From JBOHRE01 sp050732635 (GTDB lineage Bacteria > Gemmatimonadota > Gemmatimonadetes > Longimicrobiales > RSA9): a stretch of DNA of 24,089 nt. Below are positions 6,564 through 12,002 of this stretch, in pieces; position 1 is the first letter of the stretch, and every line of letters starts with the position of its first letter. The translations under genes were made by a program, and so were the position numbers. The stretch lies in NCBI GenBank assembly GCA_050732635.1, contig JBOHRE010000052.1, positions 1-24,089 on the forward strand, in the 5' to 3' direction. The notes under the pieces are model-generated. The model saw only the letters and a program-made list of their open reading frames with translations, did no database searches and had not been told where the DNA came from.

Positions 6564-7565
6564 TCAGGCTTCTGGCTCGAGTGCTGCGCGGCCGCTCGTG
6601 AACGGCACGTGCAGCAGCTCGGCCGCCTTCTTCTTCGCCTTCTCGCCGCGGCGGTCGTAGCGCTGCGTGGTGGTGACGTTCGCGTGCCCGGCGAGGCCCT
6701 GCACGCTCGAGATGTCGGCACCCGCCTCGAGCAGGTTGCTGATGAACGTGCGCCGCAGGTCGTGCGGGCTGAACGCAGATACGCCCGCCGCCTTCCGGCG
6801 CCGCTCGAGCGCGTAGTAGATCGCCTGCGGCGTGAGCTGCCGCGGAAGGAGCGCGCCGCCCTTCCGCACCGGCCAGAGCAGCGGGCCCGGATCCTCGCCG
6901 CGAATCCGCATCCAGGCCTCGATCGCGGCCCGGGCGCCGGCGCTCGCGTACACGGTGCGCGGCTTCCGGCCCTTGCCGCGGCGCACGAGGAGCTCGCCGG
7001 TCTCGCGGTTGTAATCACCGAGCTCGAGCGACGCCGCTTCGGCTCGGCGCAGGCCGTAGCCGTAGAGGATCGCGAGTAGTGCCGCGTCCCGGCGCCCCGC
7101 GGCTCCGTGGTCGCGAGCGCAGGCCTCGAACAGCGCGCGCAACTCGCCCGCGGGCAGCGCTCGGCCGCGCGGCAGTGTCGTACCGCGCACACTCGGCAGA
7201 TCCGCCGCGCGGTGGTACGACTCCGCGTCCATGTAGCCGAGGCGCCAGGCCTCCTTGAGCACGCCGCGGAGCGCCGCGAGCACCTTGTTCGCCGTCGCCG
7301 GGGCGTAGCGCTCGGCCAGGATCGCGCGCACGGCCGCGGTGTGCTGGTAGCGCAGCTGCGCCCAGGGCAGGGTCCAGTGATTGGCGCGACCCTGGCTCGT
7401 GAGCCGTGCGACCAGGTCGAGCGCCGCCTGCATCGTCGGCCGCGAAGTCGCCGAGAGCCGAGCGAGGTAGACGAGCGCCGGGTGCCGATCGGCCGGCGGC
7501 GCCGCGGGCGCGACCTGGACCTCGACGCTCTGCTCGCGCGTGGCCACAACGACCGCGGCGCTCAT
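6564..7565 (-). CDS. int: Tyrosine recombinase / phage integrase
   Basis: 333 residues from the ATG at 7565, overlapping the upstream gene's stop (ATGA). Residues 30-125 form the core-binding (SAM-like) domain and 135-320 the catalytic domain. The catalytic set is complete: R173 in GYGLRRAEA, K201 in GRKPRTV, H268-x-x-R271 in PHDLRRTF, H294 in GLAGHANV and Y303 in TQRYDRR. It catalyses site-specific integration and excision; the probable target is tRNA-Arg (see 10439-10481). It lies about 3 kb inside that right end rather than next to it, with cargo in between. A diverged copy of its last 35 codons is at 5178-5283. Transcription probably starts from the operator-covered promoter at 8083-8112. 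Confidence 0.93.
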   Translation of the reverse strand: MSAAVVVATREQSVEVQVAPAAPPADRHPALVYLARLSATSRPTMQAALDLVARLTSQGRANHWTLPWAQLRYQHTAAVRAILAERYAPATANKVLAALRGVLKEAWRLGYMDAESYHRAADLPSVRGTTLPRGRALPAGELRALFEACARDHGAAGRRDAALLAILYGYGLRRAEAASLELGDYNRETGELLVRRGKGRKPRTVYASAGARAAIEAWMRIRGEDPGPLLWPVRKGGALLPRQLTPQAIYYALERRRKAAGVSAFSPHDLRRTFISNLLEAGADISSVQGLAGHANVTTTQRYDRRGEKAKKKAAELLHVPFTSGRAALEPEA

Positions 7566-7939
7566 GGCCGCACCTGTTGACGAATGTTGTCATCGCGGCC
7601 GCGATCGCGCGGGCTCAGGCCGAACGTCATCTCCCAATAGGGTCCGACCCGCTCGCCGTCGATCACGCTCCAGTAGCGACGCAGCTCGGCGACCCTGAGC
7701 CCGTGCGTGAGCGCCAGCGCGAGCGCGCGGAAGCCTTCGCTGTGCGAGCCGTGGAAGCGGACGGTCGGTTCGGGGAAGGCGTGGCCGGCGCCGCCCTGGC
7801 ACGACTCGAACGTGTCGAAGCCGCCACTGCGCAGAACGTCCACAATCGGCGCAATGCCCGGGTCGAGCGGCGGGTCGAGCGGCGGGTCGTAGTCGGTGGC
7901 GACGTCGCCGGCGTTGGGGCGTAGGAAGTACTGTCGCAT
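7562..7939 (-). CDS. Phage-type hypothetical protein with DPPLDPPLDP repeat
   Basis: 125 residues from the ATG at 7939, preceded by GAGAGGTGGAG. The stop overlaps the integrase start by four bases, so the two are translationally coupled. The N-terminal part carries a tandem repeat DPPLDPPLDP, followed by a compact domain with GGFDTFESCQGG, GHAFPEPTVRFHG and a WEMTF segment near the end. Proteins with this FESCQGG-GHAF-E-P-T pattern are frequent but uncharacterised in phages and prophages. The repeat comes from a 12-bp tandem duplication around 7859-7889. Function unknown; coupling to integrase suggests an early or lysogeny-linked role. Confidence 0.65.
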   Translation of the reverse strand: MRQYFLRPNAGDVATDYDPPLDPPLDPGIAPIVDVLRSGGFDTFESCQGGAGHAFPEPTVRFHGSHSEGFRALALALTHGLRVAELRRYWSVIDGERVGPYWEMTFGLSPRDRGRDDNIRQQVRP

Positions 7940-8058
7940 GCTCCACCTCTCGGCTGTTGACCGGGAGCCCGCCGCAGGGGCATACTGGATAGGGCGCGGG
8001 CTCCGGTCCGCGTTGTGTGAGGCCGTCGCGACTTCTTCGCGGGAGATCAGCGGCGGCC

Positions 8059-8087
8059 TTGCTCTTTGTCCCTCCCGTAAATAGAAT
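8059..8087 (+). promoter_or_regulatory. Putative promoter of the HTH regulator
   Basis: TTGCTC at 8059-8064, 17-nt spacer, TAGAAT at 8082-8087. The start site would be near 8094, about 36 nt before the ATG at 8131. The -10 box overlaps the operator palindrome at 8076-8095. Confidence 0.45.
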
Positions 8088-8095
8088 AGTTTACG
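8076..8095. promoter_or_regulatory. Operator-like palindrome between divergent promoters
   Basis: A perfect 6-bp inverted repeat CGTAAA-N8-TTTACG covers the -10 boxes of both divergent promoters. A further half-site CGTTTAC lies at 8119-8125, just before the regulator's ATG. The likely ligand is the HTH protein encoded at 8131-8361, giving mutual control of integrase and regulator. Confidence 0.5.
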
Positions 8096-8112
8096 AACCG
8101 GCGACAAGTCAA
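8083..8112 (-). promoter_or_regulatory. Putative sigma-70-type promoter of the integrase operon
   Basis: On the - strand: TTGACT (8112 to 8107), 18-nt spacer, TATTCT (8088 to 8083). It is one of the few AT-rich spots in the element and points at the 7939 gene and integrase, leaving a leader of about 135 nt. Confidence 0.55.
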
Positions 8113-8130
8113 CCCCTTCGTTTACTGGAA

Positions 8131-8361
8131 ATGGACTTCGTGGAGGCGACAGACCGGCTGACCGAGTGCCCGACTCACGAGGACGTGGCGAGCGCGGTGG
8201 GGGTCTCCATCAACACGATTCGGCAGGCGCGCTTGAACCGCGAAAACGCGGGATACCGGCCGCCGCCAAGCACCTGGGAGGCCGCCGTCGCTCGGCTTGC
8301 TCGGAAGCGTGCACAGGAACTCCAGAAGCTGGCCGAACAGCTGGAGCGGCAGGCGCAATGA
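8131..8361 (+). CDS. Small helix-turn-helix regulator
   Basis: 76 residues from the ATG at 8131. Residues 8-35 read as an HTH: ECPTHEDVASAVGVSINTIR. The C-terminal half is a charged amphipathic helix (LARKRAQELQKLAEQLERQ) suited to dimerisation. Size and layout fit a Cro/repressor-like protein, although the HTH is not assigned to a named family. The gene is divergent from the integrase operon and preceded by overlapping promoters with an operator-like palindrome, so autoregulation and control of the integrase are likely. The ribosome-binding site is weak (TGGAA). An upstream in-frame extension exists but adds no recognisable sequence. Confidence 0.65.
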   Translation: MDFVEATDRLTECPTHEDVASAVGVSINTIRQARLNRENAGYRPPPSTWEAAVARLARKRAQELQKLAEQLERQAQ

Positions 8362-8385
8362 CCTCACGATTGATCTGCAGTCGCG

Positions 8386-9276
8386 ATGCACCCCTACGAC
8401 GTTGACGCTGACAATGGGCGCACGACCGTCCGCGTTCTGGTCCGGCGCCTTACCCACCTGACAACCACGCGGCTCGTTCCCTCACTCCATCTGATCGGCA
8501 AGACGGTCGTACTGGATCTGACGCGGCTCCAGTTCGTGGAACCGTTTGGCCTCGTCTATTTGTACCTCTACGTGCGCCGACTTCTCACGCTCGGCGCGCA
8601 GGCGGTGGAACTGCACATCCCGCGGTGGGGAGGAGTGGGCACCTATCTGCGTCGCATGGAGCTGTGCGATCTCGTTGAGCAGGATCCGCGCGTGCGGGTG
8701 TTGCCGCGCCGAGGCATCTCCTTTCGATCCGATCTTCGGGACAGGCTGATTGAGCTGAGCGTCCATCCGCTCGAGCACGAGGATGATGCCTACCAGCTCG
8801 CCCAGCAGCTGCTCGACCTGGCGATCTACGATCGTCGAGAGGACCTAAAGCACCTGCAGGAGATCCTGGAGTTTTCGCTGAGCGAGGTAATCGCGAATGC
8901 CGTGGTGCACAGCAGCCGCGCGGCCGGGCCCCGCAACGTGATAGTGGCGGCGCAGACCTACGAGGAGTCGCGCGTCTCGCTTGCAATCGCGGATGAGGGC
9001 ATTGGCATTCCGGAGCGCCTGCGGCTCCACGGCATCGTTGAGGCGCCGCTGCCGGATGTTGATGCCATCCAGAAGGCGCTCGAGCCGATGATCTCTACGC
9101 GCCCGGGCGGGGGTGGGATGGGACTTACCACTCTGTCAGACCGCGTCCGCGAGATTGGGCAGCACCTGACGATTCGCAGCGGGCGGGGGCAGGTGACAGT
9201 ACTGCGTGGCGGAAAAAACAACCGGCAGGGGACGTGTGATCCCCTGCCGGGCACGATCGTGGAAATTGCCTGGTGA
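8386..9276 (+). CDS. STAS-like / HATPase (GHKL) protein
   Basis: 296 residues, ATG at 8386, 24 bp after the regulator's stop. Residues 35-100 (KTVVLDLTRLQFVEPFGLVY, then a GVGTYLRRM segment) look like a STAS-type fold. Residues 155-275 are a GHKL ATP-binding domain: N box E167-x3-N171 in LSEVIANAVVHSS, G1 box D203-x-G-x-G in ADEGIGIP, G2 box GGGGMGL at 241-247. There is no phosphoacceptor histidine domain and no membrane segment, so it resembles RsbW/anti-sigma-type ATPases rather than a sensor kinase. The convergent neighbour is a DUF4325 (STAS-like) protein, a known companion type. The pair lies at the element's end, a usual cargo position. A signalling, stress or defence role is inference. 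The last codons contain a terminator for the opposite strand. Confidence 0.8.
   Translation: MHPYDVDADNGRTTVRVLVRRLTHLTTTRLVPSLHLIGKTVVLDLTRLQFVEPFGLVYLYLYVRRLLTLGAQAVELHIPRWGGVGTYLRRMELCDLVEQDPRVRVLPRRGISFRSDLRDRLIELSVHPLEHEDDAYQLAQQLLDLAIYDRREDLKHLQEILEFSLSEVIANAVVHSSRAAGPRNVIVAAQTYEESRVSLAIADEGIGIPERLRLHGIVEAPLPDVDAIQKALEPMISTRPGGGGMGLTTLSDRVREIGQHLTIRSGRGQVTVLRGGKNNRQGTCDPLPGTIVEIAW
9213..9250 (-). terminator. Intrinsic terminator of the DUF4325 gene, inside the HATPase CDS
   Basis: Perfect 10-bp stem: CCGGCAGGGG (9222-9231) with CCCCTGCCGG (9241-9250) and a 9-nt loop. On the - strand the stem is followed by TTGTTTTTT, as expected for a rho-independent terminator of the gene ending at 9289. 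It overlaps the last codons of the convergent HATPase gene. Confidence 0.8.
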
Positions 9277-9288
9277 GCGGGTGCTCTC

Positions 9289-9618
9289 CTACGCGAGTAC
9301 GGTCAGCCCGTCCACCTCTCGCGCGGCCAGGATGGTCCGCAAGTTCGCGCGGGCGAGCTCGCTCAAGCCGCGGACGGCGACGTGCCCCCGGAGCTCCGGA
9401 TGCTCGGCCACCAGCTTCACGACGGTCTCATCTAGGAACGAGGGCGACACGTACCGGACGCCTGCGAACGAGACGATGAGGGTCGCGGCCATTCCGGTAC
9501 GACCGAGCTGCTCTCGCAGGGTGTTGTAGAAGGTGCGGCCCCGCTCCCTCGAGGAGCATACCTCGACGTGGTCGCTGACGCTGATCTCAGCGATCCTGGA
9601 GTCCGTTGCAATGCTCAT
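9289..9618 (-). CDS. DUF4325 (STAS-like) protein
   Basis: 109 residues from the ATG at 9618 with GGAGGG upstream. The pattern SRERGRTFYNTLREQ, then ATLIVSFAGVRYVSPSFLDE and RGHVAVRGLSELARANL matches the STAS-like DUF4325 family: a strand ending in D/F-x-G-V-x-x-V-S-P-S-F-x-D/E, followed by a helix. Such small proteins are typically encoded beside GHKL ATPases in mobile regions. Here the ATPase gene is convergent, 12 bp away, with the terminator embedded in it. By analogy with RsbV/RsbW it could be a partner of the ATPase, but DUF4325 proteins lack an established biochemical role. Confidence 0.75.
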   Translation of the reverse strand: MSIATDSRIAEISVSDHVEVCSSRERGRTFYNTLREQLGRTGMAATLIVSFAGVRYVSPSFLDETVVKLVAEHPELRGHVAVRGLSELARANLRTILAAREVDGLTVLA

Positions 9619-9684
9619 AGGTCCCTCCGCGCCTGAATCTCGGGGAGACGCGTATAACCGCCTGTTAACCGCACGTGTACTACG

Positions 9685-9900
9685 TTAATCCCCAGGTTCG
9701 GTTCCCGGTAGAGGAATCGAACCAACACTGGGGATCCTAACCAGGCACACCCCGGCGAGGGAATAGCTGGACCGGCCTACCGCCCCGGCTGTTTGGGCGG
9801 ATGCTAAGAACTGCTCAGGTTCGCGGCCGAGCGCGCCGACAGGGAGGGACCTGAGGAAACCCGAGGTCGCGCGCGCCATCGGCTTCGCACGATCCCGCAT
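9685..9900 (-). CDS. Possible small hypothetical protein (weak)
   Basis: The - strand frame from about 9995 down to a stop at 9685 is open and has moderate third-position G/C bias. The only ATG is at 9900 (71 residues). Sequence upstream in the same frame (NLRKPEIARAVEARLKQLRA) looks as protein-like as the rest but has no usable start codon. No family is recognised. A run of six T just before the ATG could be a frameshift point. It overlaps both inverted repeats of this region, so it may be decayed or non-coding. Confidence 0.25.
   Translation of the reverse strand: MRDRAKPMARATSGFLRSLPVGALGREPEQFLASAQTAGAVGRSSYSLAGVCLVRIPSVGSIPLPGTEPGD
9688..9735. repeat. Large hairpin with tRNA T-arm-like arms
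   Basis: ATCCCCAG (9688-9695) pairs with CTGGGGAT (9728-9735). Inside, GGTTCGGTTCC (9695-9705) pairs at 10 of 11 bases with GGAATCGAACC (9713-9723) around a 7-nt loop; four unpaired bases (9724-9727) lie on the right. The inner arms resemble the GGTTCGANTCC core of tRNA T-arms, as in the tRNA-Arg fragment at 10461-10470. Confidence 0.7.
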
Positions 9901-9989
9901 ACCAAAAAAGGCGCCGCCGGCGGTGGCACCGGCTCTGAGTTGCTTGAGCCGCGCCTCGACCGCGCGCGCGATCTCAGGTTTCCTCAGGT
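9849..9989. repeat. 29-bp imperfect inverted repeat, arms 83 bp apart
   Basis: Arms 9849-9877 and 9961-9989 are complementary at 26 of 29 positions, including the 13-bp block ACCTGAGGAAACC and the run TCGCGCGCGC. Each arm can be read on its own strand as LRKPE(V/I)ARA. It lies between the cargo module and the attR-like site. Confidence 0.8.
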
Positions 9990-10190
9990 TCTCCGATCCG
10001 GATCTCGTGGAGCGTGCGGCAAGCGGTGCAGCCTACCACCCGGTTCTCGGAGTCGGCGCGGCTGCTGTGGGGCAGCAGGGCGACGACAATCGCCCGCACT
10101 CCCGGCGGGGAACTGCGCGACGAAGCCGCCGCACAGCTCGCCGTCGAAGCGAGCGTGTTGCGGGGGTCGCGAGGGCGCCGTTCGGCCAGA
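9974..10190 (-). pseudogene. Decayed small gene with CxxC motif
   Basis: On the - strand, strong G/C third-position bias runs through three frames in turn. One segment reads SAPIGFWPNGALATPAT (near 10195), the next RFDGELCGGFVAQFP and the last GVRAIVVALLPHSSR, then ADSENRVVGCTACRTL up to a stop at 9974. The last segment alone could be expressed from a GTG at 10099 as a 41-residue protein with a CTAC zinc-type motif. The frame changes suggest two indels in a formerly longer gene; overlapping tiny genes are the alternative. No family is assigned. Confidence 0.35.
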
Positions 10191-10438
10191 AGCCGATGGG
10201 CGCGGACTACCAGATCCCCGAGCGGAGTCCGCCGAAGCAGTAGCCCGCCAGACCCCGCGCGCCCGCCGCGACCGGGCGCGGTGTGCAGCCGCTCACTCCC
10301 CATCGCTCGAGGACCAGCGCGCCGGTCACAATAGCGGTAACAAACGGGTCCGGTTTCACACCGGCGCGAGCCGGCGCAGCGGAGGATTTGTAGGGTAGGA
10401 TCGGGCGCTCACCGGTGGTGCTCGGCGCCGGGGTAGGG

Positions 10439-10481
10439 CCTCCGGAGCACGAGGTCAGAGGTTCGAATCCTCTCGGGCGCA
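10439..10481 (+). tRNA. 3' part of tRNA-Arg (CCG), probable attR of the element
   Basis: From the anticodon loop (CTCCGGA) on, the sequence is tRNA-like: 3' anticodon-stem strand GCACG, variable loop AGGTC, T-arm AGAGG-TTCGAAT-CCTCT, 3' acceptor strand CGGGCGC and discriminator A at 10481. The 5' half upstream lacks the normal D-arm pattern and pairs poorly in the anticodon stem (3 of 5). This is expected when an element integrates into a tRNA 3' end and leaves a partial copy at its far side; an intact tRNA-Arg should lie at the element's left end, outside the window. The opposite strand yields the well-known spurious ORFs reading RGFEPLTS and ERIRTSDLVLRR. Confidence 0.65.
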
Positions 10482-10495
10482 TGGTCGCAAAGCAG

Positions 10496-10529
10496 AGCCC
10501 CGGAGCCGCTTATGGCATCCGGGGCTTTT
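10496..10529 (+). terminator. Rho-independent terminator downstream of the tRNA end
   Basis: Perfect 9-bp stem AGCCCCGGA (10496-10504) with TCCGGGGCT (10518-10526), a 13-nt loop and then TTT. It sits 14 bp after the tRNA discriminator, as expected for the original host tRNA terminator. Confidence 0.75.
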
Positions 10530-10647
10530 CGTACTTTAGCGGTCACAAGTGGGGCCCCACCGGACCGCTGGCTTCCCGCGCGACGCGCCCCTGCGGCTCG
10601 ACCCGATGAGGTTGATGCCACCTCGGTGATCGGTCGCGGTCATCATC

Positions 10648-10830
10648 GGCCCTCTTATTTTCTGTACGACATGTACACCGCAGCGCCGCGGAGCACGCGC
10701 GTCCGGGTCACGGGCGGCGAGGCGACGTTCCACGGCGCCGAGCGGGGAGCGGCCGGGGGTGAGGTGCCGCGACCCAAAGTAGAGCTGGGCGGCGGGGCTG
10801 TGTACAACATGTACAGAAAACACGAGGGCC
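10648..10830. repeat. MITE-like repeat, copy A
   Basis: About 183 bp, non-coding, occupying the middle of the 474-bp gap 10530-11003. The ends are inverted repeats (GGCCCTC near 10648, GAGGGCC ending at 10830), followed inward by TTTTCTGTAC and similar. Each end carries a palindrome of the form TGTAC-N5-GTACA (TGTACGACATGTACA at 10663, TGTACAACATGTACA at 10801). Copy B is at 13825-14004; weaker similarity extends some 15-20 bp beyond both ends. No gene is seen in the rest of the gap. Confidence 0.75.
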
Positions 10831-11003
10831 CGCAGAGGTGGCTGGCGCACCAGCGGCTTCCGCCTCGACCTCCCCATCCGCATTCCACGGCTCCGACTCG
10901 ACCGCCAGTGAGGACCTGCTAGGTAACTGCACCCAGGACAGCGGCTGACGCCTGGGCTGTTCACTCATCTTGCCAGTCGCGCCGGCCCCGTCCACAATCC
11001 CGC

Positions 11004-11987
11004 ATGATCGTACTCGTTGCGACCTCGGACGGCGTGCTTCGGTCGGCTGGCGAGACCGAGCTGATGGGAGCGACGAGCGGTCTCGGTGCTGCGAAGCCCA
11101 CCTGTCTCGCGGCGGAGCCGGGTCGTTCGGGCCGCGCGTGGTGTGGTACTGCGCGTGACGGCGTCTTCCGAACCGAGGACGCCGGCGCGTCGTGGCACGC
11201 TCTGGGGTTGCGTGGCGAGCGTGTGACGGCGCTCGCGGCCAGCCCGAGTGAGCCGGATGTGGTCTGGGCCGGCACCGAGCCGAGCGAGGTCTGGCGCTCG
11301 GCCGACGGCGGCACGACGTGGCAGCGGACGCGAGCGCTGCAGGAGCTGCCGTCATCACCGACGTGGTCGTTCCCGCCGCGGCCGCACACGCACCACGTAC
11401 GCTGGATCGCGTGCGATCCCGGCGACGCGGAGCGTCTCTGGGTGGCGGTCGAGGCGGGCGCCCTGGTTTCGACGCGCGACGGCGGACAGACGTGGCTGGA
11501 CCGGGTGCCGGACGGCCCCTGGGACACGCACGAGCTGGCCATCCACCCCGAGCGGCCGCGCACGCTGCGCGTCGCTGCCGGCGATGGCTACTTCGAGAGT
11601 CACGATGCCGGCGCCACGTGGTCGAGTCCGGAGCAGGGGCTCGACGTGGGCTATCTCCGGAGCGTCGCGATCGACCCGGGACGGTCGGCTGTCGTCCTCG
11701 TGTCCGCCGCCTCGCACGCCCACGCCGCGTACGTCGCCGGCTCGTCCGACGGTCGGCTGTACCGCCGCGTGTCTGACGGCCCGTGGCAGCGCGTGGTTGC
11801 CGGCTGGCCGGATCCGCCCGACACGATCGCGCCGCTGCTGCGGCCGGGCAGTGCGGCCGGCGAGCTCTGGGCCGCCGACGAGCGGGGCGTGCACCGCTCC
11901 GACGATGGCGGCTCCAGCTGGCGTCTTCACGCCCGGTACCCGACGACGCCGCGCAACCTGACGGGCCTCGCGGTCGTTCCTGGATGA
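11004..11987 (+). CDS. BNR/Asp-box repeat protein (sialidase/sortilin-type propeller)
   Basis: 327 residues from the ATG at 11004. Five Asp-box motifs of the form S/T-x-D-x-G-x-T-W are spread through the chain: TEDAGASW (about 57), SADGGTTW (99), TRDGGQTW (157), SHDAGATW (199) and SDDGGSSW (about 302). This is a beta-propeller of the BNR or photosystem II assembly (YCF48)-like type. No signal peptide or membrane helix is obvious, so it may be cytoplasmic. Such proteins are usually annotated as glycosyl hydrolase or exo-alpha-sialidase, but catalytic residues of a sialidase cannot be assigned here. It converges on the next gene, with 15 bp between stops. Actual function unknown. Confidence 0.75.
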   Translation: MIVLVATSDGVLRSAGETELMGATSGLGAAKPTCLAAEPGRSGRAWCGTARDGVFRTEDAGASWHALGLRGERVTALAASPSEPDVVWAGTEPSEVWRSADGGTTWQRTRALQELPSSPTWSFPPRPHTHHVRWIACDPGDAERLWVAVEAGALVSTRDGGQTWLDRVPDGPWDTHELAIHPERPRTLRVAAGDGYFESHDAGATWSSPEQGLDVGYLRSVAIDPGRSAVVLVSAASHAHAAYVAGSSDGRLYRRVSDGPWQRVVAGWPDPPDTIAPLLRPGSAAGELWAADERGVHRSDDGGSSWRLHARYPTTPRNLTGLAVVPG

Positions 11988-12002
11988 CCATGCGCACGCG
12001 TA

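Noticed and set aside
6524..7549. Long upstream extension of the double zinc-ribbon gene
   Set aside because: It is a shifted-frame Arg/Ser-rich shadow of the integrase; ATG 6523 has a proper ribosome-binding site.
10405..10481. A complete tRNA-Arg
   Set aside because: The 5' half gives partial acceptor and D-stem pairing only, lacks U8 and the normal D-arm sequence, and the anticodon stem pairs at 3 of 5 positions; a 3' fragment at an attachment site fits better.
10207..10621. - strand ORFs starting MRPRGFEPLTSC and containing ERIRTSDLVLRR
   Set aside because: These are well-known spurious translations of the antisense strand of tRNA sequence, here the tRNA-Arg fragment.
10708..11997. 429-residue - strand ORF opposite the BNR gene
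   Set aside because: Composition is Arg/Pro/Ser low complexity and its end is the antisense of the MITE-like repeat; the + strand has clear Asp-box repeats.
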